From: Pogonophryne albipinna
Taxonomy: Eukaryota > Chordata > Actinopteri > Perciformes > Artedidraconidae
Reading direction: 5' to 3'
Length of the DNA stretch: 64,000 nt
Assembly: GCA_028583405.1 (NCBI GenBank)
Contig: CM053248.1
Coordinates: 26,868,769 to 26,932,768, forward strand
In this document: positions 1-28,514 of the stretch, piece by piece
How the letters are laid out: the number at the start of each line of letters is the position of its first letter
Numbering within the stretch: the first letter of the stretch is position 1
Notes under the pieces: model-generated
Told to the model about the DNA's origin: nothing
The model's input: only the letters and a program-made list of their open reading frames with translations
The model's database searches: none
Position numbers and translations under genes: made by a program

Positions 1-3000
1 AGAGACCTGAACTCTGACTTTGTTAAATACCAGGAGATGATTGAAACCACGCTGGACATGAACCAGGTCTTTGCTCTAGTATTTTATGTACAATTTAAGA
101 ATATTGCTCCCATAATATTTTTCATGCCGTTTACATGTTTCTTTTCATGTTTTGTGTAGATTGACCACCACGAGTTCCTGGTGAAGGCGTCATTCGACCC
201 CATGTTGAGCGAGCTGAGAGAAAAGATGGACGAGCTGGAGGATGGCATGAAGGCGGTGCTGAACAGTGCAGCCAGAGAACTAGGTGACACACACACATAC
301 ACACGGCACTGAGACCAAGTTTATCTATCTAGCGGATATCTGTGAAAATGAGTTTATTCTGTATTTAAATGGAGTGACTGCACCCATCTGCTGATGAGCT
401 TTTAATATGCGTGACAAAGAAGTCAAAGCAAGTCGATTACACCGTGAGGTCATCATGCGCTTTTCTTTTCAGTGTAGTAAATTCTTCAGATCGTAAAAAA
501 ATTAAAGACCAAGATTAAATATCAGGCTGAATGGAAAAAAACGTAAACTATTTTTGAGAATGTTTTCTTTATATATATATATATTAGTGCTGTCAAAATT
601 ATCGCGTTAACGGCGGTAATTAATTTTTTGAATTAATTGCGTTAAAATATTTAACGCATTTAACGCATGTGCAGAATGGCCCGCCCCATACATCCCACCA
701 GTGGCAGCACCAGGGTATGGCTGGGGTAGGCTACACCCATACCAAGAAATGGCTTAGCCCCACCATGAAAAATGATGTTAAAGTAAGCAAAATAAAGTCC
801 GCCAACTCGCGCGGAGTAAATTGCACAGACAGCAGTTAGTCAGATTGATTTCAGTAGCCACTTGTCTGGAAATACCGAAGACCAGAAACGGTTTTGAAAA
901 CTTTTGTCACGTAGTGATCGTCTTCTCAATAGAACATCTTTGATAATGTCGGTGTTGTTGCAGGAAGTCCCGACGGAGAATACTTTTGCTGTAGTACAGG
1001 GATGCACATAACTGGTACGCCGGTTATGTGCGTAATCTGAAACTTGTGTCACAAAGCGCATTTGCGTACCGACGTACTTGTGAAGCTTTTCCAGAAGGCG
1101 GTGAGATCACCGGACGACAGAGTCGGTCTCCGTGTGCACAGACAGGGCTGCTGTTAACGTCGGTCTGTACAACGGATTTGTGCCAAAACTACGCCAACCG
1201 GCTGCGGAGGGAGACTCTCTCTCTCCCCCCCTTCACTGGAGAACTGCGCTAAAACAGCTGATCACAACGTTCACACTCTGTGGTCACGAAGTACTCCACT
1301 AACCGTCGCCCCCCCCCGAATTTCCTGAAGTACTCCCCCGTTGATAGAAATCAACACGTAATGAATTAAGACCCCACGGTTTGATGATTGATAGGTGTGT
1401 GGGCTGTCTTTCATTTTGACACGCAGAATTTTTTTATAATAAACATAGATACTGTATGTTAAATGGATATATCCGCCTTCTTTCATTTATCTTTCCATTC
1501 TCACAACAATATACATAAAGAAATGGCAAATTTTGGACATAGTTCGAATGGTGATTAATCATGATTAATTAATTTTTAAGCTGTGATTAATCTGATTAAA
1601 AATGTTAATCGTTTGACAGCCCTAATAAATATATATATAAAAAAGAATGACGTTTTCTAAGTCTCTGTCTGTAGGCCATCCAAACTTCAATGTTTGTAAA
1701 AAACGATATGTTTTTTTTAATATACTCATGGTAGTTTTTTTATTTTCACATTAGAAAAGAAAGGACAAAAACACTTCCTACTGCTTCAGCTAAAGCAGGT
1801 TGGAGCTCTTATCTTCAAATTCAACACAATGTTCCATAGAGCAGCCAGACCACCCAGTGTTACAAATCCATTTTTCCTGACAGATAACTAATCTTTTGTC
1901 TCCTAGTACAGACGGTATAGACCAGGGGTGGGCAACCTTTTTGGCTCGGGGGCCACTATGAGTTTTAAAATATGAAAGACGGGCCGGGCCAGCAGATCGG
2001 TGAAAAAATATTTAGCTGTCCACTCCTCATTAAACACTCGTCACTCATTGTCGACTTTTCTTTTCTTCCACTCATTGTTACAGATGCAGGTTCAGAGGTA
2101 AATTAGGCTCAAAGGTGAATTATTGCGATTAAAAAGGCCGTATATGGCCCGCGGGCCTTAGTGTGCCCATGCCTGGTATAGACTCTTAGGTTTATCAGTG
2201 TGGAGGATCTCTGTGGCAGATTCCCACAGACGGTCAGAAAGCCTCCTAAACAGCAGCCATCTGTCCAACACCGTGAAATTAATGTTGTTACATTTTACTT
2301 GGAACTATAGAAACATTTGACTTTGTATGATTCCAATAGACACATTTTGATTTGATTGAGATCTTTATTTTTTTGCCAATTGGCCACCCTTATGTCCTTC
2401 TCCCAGGAAATGTGTGATGGCAGTAACTCAGATCTGTTGAGACATTTTTATGATAAACCAGAACATGTCAAACTGATTAAATGATTGTTAAAATTATGCT
2501 AATTTTCAGGTTAATACTTGTATGTAGTGGCTCTGCTGTGACATGTTTACATCCGAGTCCTGCATCGGGTCGGGTACCCGCGGGTAAAAAAAAAAAGTGA
2601 TTCGCGGGTAAACACTGGTATTTTTTCAAAGATTTTTTTCCGGGTTCAGTTCTGGGTAAAACAAAGAAGATGCGGGTCGGGTCGCGGGTGTTGCATAATA
2701 AAGATATTACAAATAATAATAATTTAATTTAATGTTTAAATCCTCAGACCTATCCCCCGCGGGACTGCGCATAATCATAACCTCTGCACCGCATCAATCT
2801 GCTGCCGAGTGCGCCACATTCGAAATGGCTGAGGTGAAGGCGAAGCTCGGAGAACACAGCATTGTCAATAACTCTTCCTCAAGAGCGAAATCCAACGTCT
2901 GGGAGGCTTTTGGTGTCGTCCTAGATGGAGAAAAGAACCAACATCCCACGCTTTTTGAGACAAATACGCAACTGCGTGTGTTAATAATTGCATGTTTTCA

Positions 3001-6000
3001 CTGCTCATAGGATATGCGGGTTCGGGTCGGTTTGCGGATCTTGTGCCGATGGGTCGGGTCGGTTTGCGGAACTAATTGGCTATATGTGCGGGGGGCGGGT
3101 TCGGTATTGCACGTCGCGGGAGCAGGTCTTGAAAATCAGACCCGTGCAGGACACTCTGGTGTACATGCTTTAAAGTTCAAAAAGGTCTTTATTTTTCTCA
3201 TGCTGCAGCACCTCTGGAGGGAACTTTGGGATTGTAGCCTTTGCTGACCATTTACATGCAGAAAAACCTATATCAAACACTACAGGAAAGAAAAAGCGTA
3301 ATAGGGCCCTTTTTAAAACAGTTGGCGATTAAAATAATCGCTGACAAGTAATAGGTTAATCTTTGCAGATCTAGAAATGCCTTCATATCACAGTATGTTA
3401 TTATTGCACAGCCTTATTTGGAAAATTGGTCACATTATTCATGCTTTTCACTTAAGTGAATACAAGCCTGACTTTATCGCATAAGAACAAGTAAAGTAAA
3501 CACAATAGACACTTATATTATATCCTTCAAACAAATGTAGCTCTTGCAGTGTTTTGTACATTTATGTGGCTACATAGTGTGTGTGTATGGTCCTTTTTCT
3601 CTTTGTGTCTGTACATGACTGTATGTGATTCCACTGATGTTTGAATTGGCGTCTGAGCTCACCGCAGTAGCGTTGTGTTTCAGGTCTGGACGCTGGTAAG
3701 ACGGTGAAGCTGGAGTCTAACGCCATGCTGGGCTTCTACCTGAGAGTCACCTGCAAGGAGGAGAAGACTCTGAGGAACAACAAGAAGTTCAGCACGCTGG
3801 ACGTCCAGAAGAACGGAGTGCGCTTCACAAACGGGTCAGTCTCACACACTCACACTCACACTCACACACTCACTAGGGCTGAACGATTAATCGATTTTAA
3901 ATCGAAATCGCGATTATCAAATCGCAAAGCCTGCGATTTTTTTTAAATGTTTTTTTTTTTTTTTACTTTTTCTTTTTTTTTCTGTGTCAGTCATCCACAC
4001 CAATCAGAAGTGCTGTGCTCCACATGTACCAGCCATTGTTAATCAATCAGAAGTAGCCCATGATAGAAGGTGATAGACAGATTGATCCAATCACCTGCCA
4101 AGTGCTTCTGAAAGTGCCTGCCCTTTCCAAATGGCTTCCAATGGAGCTTTAGATGCTTTGGTGAAACAAACCATCTCAGTCAGGTTAGTAATGCTCCATC
4201 ACATGTTTCTATTACAGGGTGAATCTTAAACTGAAGCTTGACTTTAAAGCAACCCAACGGAAGTTTCATGTAAGTTTAGTTTTTTCACTCGTAGCTCGGG
4301 CTGCGATGGTGCTAGAGACGGGAGTACGTTGATACGACCGTCCTAGCCGGATGTTATGGCCGCATTTTACAATAAACTTCAGTTGGGTCGCTTAAAAACA
4401 AATATCGCAAATCGCAATCGCAATATTTGTCAGAAAAATCGCAATTAGATTTTTTCCCAAAATTGTGCAGCCCACACACACACACACAATATATAGATGC
4501 TCTCTTCCTGTCAGCTGACTCTCTGTTGTCTCGCATGTCTACAGGAAGCTGAGCTCTCTGAACGAGGAGTACACTAAGAACCGTGAGGAGTACGAGGGGG
4601 CCCAGGACGCCATTGTCAAAGAGATCATCAACATCGCCTCAGGTGAGGAACACCATCACATGCTGCTCACTGTGGCTCATCGGCATGGCATTGATTTGAG
4701 ACAGAAGACGTTACGTCGGCACGATGATCCCGGATTTGTCTTATGTGACCTTCTGAATGATTTCATGCACATTTTCTACAAAGGGCAACACACTGTAGTG
4801 TACTTTAAACCGAGAGTGGAATAACATTCTAGTCAGATGGTGTTCTTTAACCAGATACCCATCTTTTCGGCGCACATGCTGCAGTCTCCTGTTTCTCTGC
4901 TAATTCATTTGAAGTGCTGAACCTTTCATCACCACCAGGCTACGTGGATCCTCTCCAGACCATGAGCGACGTGATAGCGCAGCTGGATGCCGTGGTGAGT
5001 TTCGCCGTGGCGTCCGTCTCCGCTCCTGTGCCGTTCGTGCGGCCTCGCCTGCTGGCGGACGGCTGCAGGCGGATGGAGCTGACGCAGGCCAGACATCCCT
5101 GCATGGAGACTGACGCTGACACCGCCTTCATCCCCAACGACATCACCTTCACCCAGGGAGAGAAGAACTTCTACATCATTACAGGTGTGACCAGATATCG
5201 CACTTCCAGAGTGACATATGAAACACTTTCATTGCAAGTCTGTTGAGAAACATATCAAAGCTTATGGGAGTAAATGATTCAAGAATAAAAACCGACTTCT
5301 CAGTCTCCTTTTCACCCATTCCGTCAATTCAGAGATCAGTCACACAACAGCCAACACAAACAAAGAAGACTCTCTTTCTGTGTTCCCTGTGTGTGAGAAT
5401 TGTGTTTCAATCCCAGAGGTCAGGTTGTTATCTGTAAACATTGTAATTTGCGTTAATCTTCACACTTTTTCAGATGCTTTCCCCCCTAGTTCTGAGAATG
5501 AAGGCACATGACAATGGTCACACATAACTCTTGTCTCCACAGGACCAAATATGGGCGGTAAATCGACGTTCATCCGTCAGGTGGGAGTGATCGCTCTGAT
5601 GGCGCAGATCGGCTGCTTTGTGCCGTGTGAAAAGGCGGAGCTTAGTGTGATTGACAGCGTCCTGGCCAGGGTGGGTGCGGGAGACAGCCAGGTCAAAGGA
5701 GTGTCCACTTTTATGTCTGAGATGCTGGAGACGGCTGCCATCCTGCGGTAACAACAAACACACAAATTGCCAACAGCTTAAAATGATGCACAACGCATTT
5801 TACTCATTGCACGTTTTGCCCCTTCAGCTCGGCAACAGAAAACTCTCTCATCATAATCGACGAGCTCGGAAGAGGCACGTCCACGTACGACGGCTTTGGT
5901 CTGGCCTGGGCCATAAGCGAACACATCGCCTCCAAAATCAGCTGCTTCTGTCTGTTCGCCACTCACTTCCACGAGCTGACGGCCCTGGCAGCACAGCAGC

Positions 6001-6994
6001 CCACCGTCCACAACCTGCACGTCACCGCTCTGACCTCACACAACACTCTCACCATGCTGTACAGGATCAAACACGGTAGGCACATATTTAGGGCTGGGGA
6101 GTTTATGAATGTAGTGTAACAAGCTTTGTGACCTGACCCGTCGCCTGACTCTGTGTTCAGGTGTGTGCGACCAGAGTTTCGGTATCCATGTGGCCGAGTT
6201 GGCTTGCTTCCCGCCATCGGTGGTGGCCATGGCGAAGGAAAAGGCGGAGGAGCTGGAGGAGTTCCAGGAACCAGCGGGGGGGAAGCAGGAGAAGGGGCCC
6301 GAGGCCAAGAGACGACGCACAGACAAACAAGTAGGGCTCAGTGCTTCACCGTCCAGCTGTCATGGCAACCTACATACAATCATGCATCATGGCCTCATTA
6401 GAAACAAGAACCCGACCCCAACTTCATTAGAAGTATGACTTGTTTCTCTAAATTCTATATTATTTGTGGTATCCAATTATTTTTTACAAAAATGCACTTT
6501 ACAGTTTGAGACATACTTAACTTTTCAATGGCAATTTAGGACAAATGGTATTATAATTGTTATGATGTACTATACTTATATATTTAAAATACATACAGTA
6601 AATGTTGTTTTGAGGCTGAAAAGCTGGTTTTCCCTTTAGGACATTTTACAGATACAAATTGTACACCAACGGCAATAGGTTTGACCTTACCCGGTACAAT
6701 TCCATCAAGCTTCCCAGCATCAGTGATATAATGACGGTATACAGATAGATGTGGTGTACTGGCAGTAGTAACATCCCTCAGGAACAATTGACCTGATGTG
6801 CCTCTCTCCTTCAGGATGGGGAAACCCTGATCCAGGAGTTCCTGGAGAAGGCCAAGTCCCTCCCTGCTGCCACCATGAGTGAAGAAGAGGTGAAGACAGC
6901 GCTGAGGAAGATGAAGCAGGAGCTCCTCTCCAAAAACAACACATACATCACAGAGATCCTTTCACGCTGTGTTCCTGCAAAAAGTTTGATTTAA
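1..6994 (+). CDS. msh2: DNA mismatch repair protein Msh2 (3' part, exons 8-16 by human numbering)
   Basis: Msh2 pairs with Msh6 or Msh3 (MutS-alpha, MutS-beta) and recognises mismatches and small loops in the nucleus. Coding exons: 1-66, 160-283, 3684-3834, 4545-4642, 4939-5184, 5543-5747, 5828-6075, 6161-6330, 6815-6994; stop TAA at 6992-6994. These give 495 residues, with the N-terminal half lying outside the window. The first residues read [20 protein letters not shown], as in vertebrate Msh2. All inner junctions are GT-AG and keep frame, and exon lengths 124, 151, 98, 246, 205 and 248 match human exons 9-14 as I know them. The last exons encode the helix-turn-helix dimerisation end (FLEKAKSLP, then [21 protein letters not shown]). 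Introns carry hAT elements and a short (CACT)n tract. The end [12 protein letters not shown] differs from mammals, as expected for a variable tail. Identification is essentially certain. Confidence 0.97.
585..1623. mobile_element. hAT-like non-autonomous element in msh2 intron
   Basis: The ends are inverted: left TAGTGCTGTCAAA and right TTTGACAGCCCTA, each followed by AT-rich subterminal sequence built from GTTAA/ATTAAT motifs. Flanks are ATATATAT and ATAAATAT (7 of 8), so the duplication is not independent of the local AT repeat. The interior holds no intact transposase. The TAG-starting ends and 8-bp duplication fit hAT. Confidence 0.7.
1923..2175. mobile_element. Short hAT MITE with perfect 8-bp target duplication
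   Basis: Starts CAGGGGTGGGCAACC and ends GTGCCCATGCCTG, a Charlie-type hAT terminal pair. It is flanked on both sides by GTATAGAC (1915-1922 and 2176-2183). It is 253 bp, non-coding, and lies in an msh2 intron. Confidence 0.85.
2553..3158. mobile_element. hAT remnant with BED-finger-like N-terminal coding relic
   Basis: Ends are related inverted repeats (left GAGTCCTGCATCGGGTC, right GACCCGTGCAGGAC read inward), with many CGGGTCGG subterminal repeats. Flanks GTTTACAT and GTGTACAT agree at 7 of 8 positions. A + strand reading frame at 2732-3010 contains [18 protein letters not shown], resembling the start of a BED-type hAT transposase. The rest of the transposase is missing. Confidence 0.7.
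3841..3873 (+). repeat. (CACT/CACA)n simple repeat
   Basis: Short CA-rich tract directly after the msh2 exon ending at 3834. The next hAT element is inserted into it. Confidence 0.8.
3874..4473. mobile_element. hAT-like MITE, TAGGGCTGAACGATT type
   Basis: Begins TAGGGCTGAACGATTAATCG and ends AATTGTGCAGCCC, the inverted counterpart. Both ends have the ATCG-rich subterminal region typical of this abundant fish family. It sits in a CA-rich tract, so the target duplication cannot be read. Confidence 0.75.
5543..6330 (+). CDS. msh2: msh2 ATPase core exons
   Basis: Three exons (5543-5747, 5828-6075, 6161-6330) hold the ABC-type ATPase. The Walker A loop GPNMGGKST begins at the 5543 junction. The ABC signature region reads [20 protein letters not shown]. 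Walker B is [19 protein letters not shown], and the downstream switch is [23 protein letters not shown] follows at 6161. All key residues expected for ATP binding and hydrolysis are present, so this looks like a functional enzyme. Confidence 0.96.
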
Positions 6995-7071
6995 GAATCA
7001 TCGAGAGAAACATACCTCTTAGTTCATGTGCTGTAAGTAACCACACTCGAGCGCTTTAAATGTAGTTTTGC

Positions 7072-7077
7072 AATAAA
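7072..7077 (+). terminator. msh2: msh2 polyadenylation signal AATAAA
   Basis: AATAAA lies 78 bp after the msh2 stop codon, giving a short 3' UTR. A second + strand AATAAA at 7243-7248 could serve a longer transcript that would run into the end of fbxo11. Confidence 0.6.
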
Positions 7078-7250
7078 AAAGTATTACTGGATATGTTTGA
7101 GTTGTATTTCTTGCCCCCGTTACTGCCATTTTATAAAAGCAGATATAAAAGATTGAATACATAATGAATGTCCAAACGAGATTCTTCAGCAGCAAATCGT
7201 GACCCACCACAACAGGAATTTAAAGACAGACACCTGTGATCTAATAAAGT

Positions 7251-7256
7251 TTTATT
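7251..7256 (-). terminator. fbxo11: fbxo11 polyadenylation signal
   Basis: AATAAA on the - strand (TTTATT on +), about 1.17 kb after the fbxo11 stop codon. It implies a 3' UTR of roughly 7235-8430. It faces the msh2 signal at 7072-7077. Confidence 0.55.
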
Positions 7257-8430
7257 TTCTTAGAAATGGCCAGTTTCCTGTTTAGTCTTTCTAAGAAAGT
7301 ATACCCCTTTTTGAATTCCAACTAGCATCTACATAATGGTTATTGAATACTCACAATATATTAAGTCTAGATGTTATGGTACATGCATACAATTCAGGCT
7401 GCATGAGGAGCCACAGTCACCACGATACACGGGAGGAAGGGTAGGGACGTCTGCAGATGGACTCATCAGTTCCAGTTCAAAGGAGCTCTGACGCCTCCTA
7501 TGGAAACCCTCTCCTCAAAACACTGACTGCATCAACTTATAAACATATACACACACACAACTTTCACTGTACACAATACACTCACACCTTTATACAAGGG
7601 AAAGCCCCACCTGCCATTTTAGCTAATATATCGGAGAGGGTTTTTAGTGTTTAAACAAGATTCTCTTTCACAGAAAGAACTTCACCACTGGGACATTTGA
7701 GTTTCTGCACTTTGCCTTGGAGTGGGAGGAGGGACGCTAACCAAAGAAAAATAATAATATATAATAAAATAAAAGACAATCAAATACAGTCAGCTTTTTT
7801 GCTTGAAAATACAAAACTACATGAGAAAGCATTGAAATAAAATCCATTGATCAGAACATTTTTTTTTTTTTTTTAAAAAGCCCAAGTGCTCCGTCTCACA
7901 CAATCGTTCTCTTTATCCACACTAGAGAGCAACATCCGCCCATCCGTTGCCTAATTACAACTGGGCAGCCAATGGGATGGCAGCTGCGAGGAAGCAGGAC
8001 GTCACTTTGACAGCAGTTCTTGTGAAGAAGAAGTGGGCTGGGAGCCGAGGATGAACACCGGGGGGAACTTCACACTCTGCCACCGAGCCCCTCTGCCTAG
8101 CCCCTTCCCATCTTTGTCTTCAGACTGCAATAAGAAATACTCAGTGAGGAATCTCTTGTGGCCGTTCTGTCTACTCTCAGCTCCACAGCTCCCTCTTGAG
8201 GAGTCTGTGTGTGCCTGCAGCGTGCAGCGGGGCAGAAGCTGCTTCCTCTGCAGCCTCTTCCACCTCCATCCCATCTGAGAGCGCCGCAATCACAGAGTCT
8301 CTCTGGGTCCTTATGGCTGCGAGTTGATGAGTGTGTGTGTAATGCGTGTCATCGTGTGCGTGCGTATGGCTGAGTGCAACGTAATGTGTTTATATGCTTA
8401 TGTGGGAGGGTGTAACTGGACCGGACGCCT

Positions 8431-23412
<14,982 letters not shown>

Positions 23413-23760
23413 CTGGGGAGTTGGTTGTTGAAAATAGACTGCTTTCCTCGACCGCCCGCTTCTAAATGTAGCTATCGACCCAAACTACCACCCTCACAGC
23501 CCTTTTCCCGGATACACCCAAGCAATTGCGATCACAAACCCGTTGGTATTTGGGGTATTATCGCTTTTTTTCTCCTCCGTGGTGGTACAGCTCCCCCCGT
23601 ATCGCTGCTCGGTGCCAGCTCCGTCTCAGTCTGTAGCAGGAGGAGCCATTAACCCACACGGGAAACAATCGCGAGAAAAAAAGAGCAGAGTATCCTCTCA
23701 CCCAATCAGCTTTGGCGTTATATAATATACGTCTGCAGCGACCAACCAGCCGCCTCATAT
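23413..23760 (-). promoter_or_regulatory. fbxo11: Presumed fbxo11 promoter and 5' UTR
   Basis: DNA immediately upstream of the fbxo11 ATG is comparatively GC- and CpG-rich, and that character continues into exon 1 and the start of intron 1. I see no clear TATA box at a fixed distance. This is placed by position, and the transcription start cannot be read from the sequence. Confidence 0.35.
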
Positions 23761-25864
23761 CAGACGACTTGACAAACCTTTTTGTTGGGGTTCGGGATCG
23801 GTCAAGCGGCGATTTGATCAATGCACAGGCAATGATAATGCTAAAAATAATACATTTTGCAGCCCTCATTGTCAGTGATACATAAAGAGAGATCTACTCT
23901 AATATTAAACAAAGCATTTCAACAGTGGCCCATTATTAACAAAGAGCATAGCTGTGATGTTGTCCAATTGTCTTTCTATCTAATTGATTTATAGTTTGCC
24001 ATATGTCAGTGAAAATGTGAGTGTTTGAAAGACACTGAGCATATGGAGGACAGAGATTGTGGTCATGTTGAATGCAATGTTTACATTGAGAAGTTTATAT
24101 AAGTTTCACATTTTAAAATCTTAAAGTGAGATTGAGATGCAACTGCCAAAGAAGAGTGCATGCAATGTCAGATAGACCAATTTAAACTGGAGTAACGATT
24201 TAAAAAGGAAATGTAAGGACCCTTTAAAAGTAAGTTTTATGATTATAGTTAAAAACTAGAATAACCTAATGATTTCAACAGAATAATTAACAAATACATT
24301 GAATTATCTTTCTGCCATTTTACACTTTGGGTGTTTAATATGTCAACTAAGTAAACACATTTAGTATACCAATGTATTATTGAATTTCAAAACAAAACAC
24401 TGAAAAAGCCTATAGCAATGTGTTATAGCAATACAATTAGAATTCATTTTAACTGACATGAGTGCACGGTGAGACTTATTTCCAATATTTTTACAGCCAC
24501 TTTTTACGTCTGCAGGATGATATAATGTAGGTGCACACTTCAATTAACATGGTCAATTGGTATCATTTCATATATTTGGACCACCAGATGGCATTGTTTG
24601 GCTGCAAAGTGCAAGGGTATGAGCTCATAATTTTGTTGTAGTGTTACATTGTTTTATTCAGAGGTTAATTGTTTGTATTTTTGTGACTTTACTTTTGTAT
24701 TTGGAGATAATCTTTATATAGGAGCTCTTACCAGAGCTTTACATTTTCAACAAAAGCAGCAATTAATCATTTAAAGTAACCCATGAATATAAGTTTAATG
24801 ACAATTACATTAGAATACAGGGAGGTAATCTATTCAATCATTTTAAGTGCTTAGGTTGAAATAATCAAAGTTAACCCAGAGTTGTTATCAAATAAACTAC
24901 ATTCTGCTGATATCTGATTGGTTTGTATTGCTTTATTATGTATTGTTGTAGAGTTGGACAGTTAATTTACAACAGTTAATTCAACAGTATACCCATATTG
25001 AATCTGAAAGTAGTTCCAGGTAAAAATCCAATGAAGCACAATTGCTCAAATTTGAGGCACTTTAATCTTACAATGAAAACTCTACTTTTTACTCCCCTAG
25101 GTTAGGTAAAATAAAATCCTCTGGGATGAGTTGTAAAATGCATCGTCAAAACGCTGAGAGAAGGGCTGTTTGTCTGAGCTTGTTAAATGTAGACTTCTTT
25201 AAAAATATTTGGTTCTCACAGGACAGTGACACCATGGTTACCATACAATGATCTAACCTACTAAAGATTAAACTACACACCATGTTATAAAGTAGAATAT
25301 ATAGCACACCCTTCTCACCAGTATATGTCACCATATACATCAATGCAGCAACATTATTAACCAAACAATGAGTCCATTTATTTGTCGGTTATCTCATCGC
25401 TAAAAACTGTGACAAGTGCAATACTTTTGCTTGTAGTGGAGTATCTTCACATACCTTTACTTAAAGCATCCTAACACTTCAGTGCTTTTTTTCCGTAGGC
25501 CTCAATGTGTCACATTTTTCCCCAGCACTCTGTCCAGGGACTTTAAAGATGTTCAGCTGTATTGTCTGTAAGGGCAGGTAAGGACCAGTCTATGGTAAGG
25601 ACTAAGGGTTTTTAAAAACCTTGAAATTCCCTGTTTTATATTTTGCCGTGTGATTCAGTATTGTTTAAGTGGAAAAATGCATGTTTTGCACTACTGCATA
25701 ACATTCCTTTGCTAAATTTTGCTGGAGCCAATCCACCTCATCTTAACTTTTTTCTGCATGGCAACCCTATAGGTCCTTGCATCTGAGGATGTGGGAAAAG
25801 GAAAGTGATTGGTTACTTAATGATTTGATTCAACTCCCAGCTATGTGTTTACTCTGCCCTTGTA

Positions 25865-26245
25865 TTACAAGATTCAAGGCTTTTATTGTCATTACATAGC
25901 TACAGTGTAGTTATGACAATGAAAATTGTAGGTCACAGGCTCCTCCAACAGTGTAACACAATAAAACAGATAATAGTGCAAGTAAATAAAAAAAAATAGA
26001 ATATAATAAAAATTGTGCAGAATACTCTATATACACAGTAATTGGAATATTGATATATATAAGTTGCAAACAGATGTTATGGATGTTCTTTCAAAAGTTC
26101 AGGTCTTTAACAGTATTATGCCCTGTGAGATGAAACTGTCCCTTAGTCTGGTGGTTTTAGTCCAGATGCTGCGGTACCGCCTGCCAGACGGCAACAGACA
26201 GAACAGTTTGAATCTGTATTCGAGAAGGGCACTTCTGAATTCTGC
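25865..26245. mobile_element. Probable retroposon fragment
   Basis: Starts with TTCAAGGCTTTTATTGTCAT, a common fish LINE/SINE-type tail. It continues into sequence whose + strand reads LSLVVLVQMLRYRLPDGNRQ, which recurs in fish repeats. The class is uncertain. Confidence 0.4.
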
Positions 26246-27372
26246 AAATCTTTTATGAAATTGTTATCGTTGATTTGGAAATATGGAATGTGCTATGTCT
26301 TCACATTTTATAAGGAATACTATCAATTGGTACTTGTTGAGCACAACAACTCCCACATCAGTAGCATCACCTGGTGGTTGAAGAATATAAATGCAGCCAC
26401 ACATTCAACGTTGGCATGTAGGAGGCAGTGTATCCATATCAATGAGATGGACTTGGATTCCTTCTTGCAGCTGCAGCCTTGAAACCCTGGGTTTCTTGCT
26501 TCAGTGTTTGTGGGTTTTATCTAGCTGCAATATCCTTCCTTCTGTAATAAGCAGAAAGAGCAGCTGTGTAGTCTCCCCTCCCACAACCCACCACCCACCC
26601 TGGCACTGCAGAGCAGGGGTTGGTAAGGTCACTTTGTCCTTGATAGCTTTGGATGCTCTGAAGGACAACATTTCTAAAATAAATACAGCTGAATGTTGTG
26701 TGTGTTTTCTTTTGTTAACTCTCCTCACACGTTCAAATTCACCATTCAAAATGTAAAAAAAACATTGCGAAGATGTATTTGATTATATATATATATAATA
26801 AATATCTTTTTTTAAAAGAGACACTTAAAAATACTTCAATTTAAAACAATAAATGTATATACATCGCAAAATAAGTACTCGTCCTTCATTTTTAAGACAG
26901 TGAAGGGTAGGAGAGATGTGGAGGCTGAGAGTTTATGAGAAGATTACTAATCAGCAGGTCCCTGCGGTATGCTTCTTATTGAATACCATTCAATAAGAAG
27001 CATTGAATGTGGATCTATTATGTACGTATAACCTTTATTATACTGATTCAAAAACAATTCCGTTTATTTCATTATTTTGAGGCACCTGATGGATGGCATT
27101 TTTTACACAAAAGTTAAATCATTTTTTTGGGATCTATGTTGTCATGATGCAGTAAACTCCACCCATCTGTTCAAATCAACACAATAATGATCTAGGACAG
27201 CTATTTGACCTAGATTTGGTCAACTTAGGTATGTGCATACAATGAAACAAAAATATGACTTTGATTATTTGTTTACCTTCTACAAGAAATTATATATTAC
27301 ATTTTAGTGCTTTAACTCAAAATGTCTCCTTTATTTAATGTGTTACTTGTATTTTGCATGTCCTTTTTTAGT

Positions 27373-27600
27373 AGTAGTAGAACCTTTATTTAGCCAGGAA
27401 AATCAATTAAGAACAAATTCTTATTTTCAATGATGACCTGACAGGAGGCAAAAGGCATCCTGAGGGGATGGGGGTTGGGAGGAAGAAAATAAAAAGACAG
27501 ACTCTGGGCACTACAGAACCCAGGAGACAACACAATGACACAGAGCAGAGATGACAGGCAAAGCAGTTCAACATATAACATATATAAAAGAATACTGCTG
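27373..27600. mobile_element. Probable retroposon-tail fragment
   Basis: AACCTTTATTTAGCCAGGAAA, read as two parts (AACCTTTATTT and AGCCAGGAAA), resembles the fragment at 15690-15800. No coding capacity. Confidence 0.4.
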
Positions 27601-28514
27601 GAGTTCAATCAGTAATTAAAATAATATAGAACATTCATCCATTCAATCATTCATTCATTCATGGCAATGCATACCATTTGTATCATCATTGTGATACGTA
27701 CATTTTAACCGTAGGACCAAGTAAATATTACCAAAGTATTGTGTTGACTGTCAAACGGTTAAAAGCTAATAAAGTTTACCTTGGCACAAAGGTGAAGGTG
27801 GGTGACGCCAATGACGTCAGAGGAGTTTGCACACGGTAAAATTCACCCATGGTTTAGGAAGGACACTTGTTACAGGTCAGTCAGTGGCTGGCAGAATATA
27901 TTGAATATATTTATCAGAGATACAAGAAAACCAACAACATTCAATGTCATCCAAAGCTCAAGAGGAGGAGTTTGTGCATCATATTGAGGATTGAGCTGTC
28001 CGTTTGGTGTTTCCACAGCTTGTACACAAGACAACAGGTGCATCTCTTTAGCAAAGTTTAGTTTCTTGTCACTTTAAGGAAGCACTATCCTGTATGTTAT
28101 GTCAATAACTCCTCCAACTAGAGAAATGTCTGAGAGAAATAGGGTGTCTATGAGGAGAAAAATATGACTTGATAGTCCAGCAACATTTTTTACTAATGGA
28201 TATTTAAATGAAAGTGGCTGGGCACCCATCAAGAGTGAATGTACTGTCTATGGCAGTGACCACCAACTGGCGGCCCGCAGCAGGCCACATCCGACCCGCC
28301 AGACATTCTCATCCGGCCCGCCAGACATTCTCATCCGGCCCGCACGACGGGGGTGACTGTGGCGTTGGCGGAGTAGTTAGTGCGTTCGCCTCCCACCCAA
28401 GGTGCAGTACCGGAGTCCAACAGAGAGGCAGCAGCTGCGGGTCAGTAGACTGCGTACTGCGAAACCTTCCCTGCCTTGAAGAATAATTGATCCTTCGTTA
28501 TGAAGAAGAGTCAT

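Larger units (their letters stand above)
23761..28253. other. Intergenic DNA between fbxo11 and the transposon nest
   Basis: AT-rich, with no reading frame that looks like a gene. It holds retroposon fragments near 25865-26245 and 27373-27600. I recognise nothing else. Confidence 0.6.
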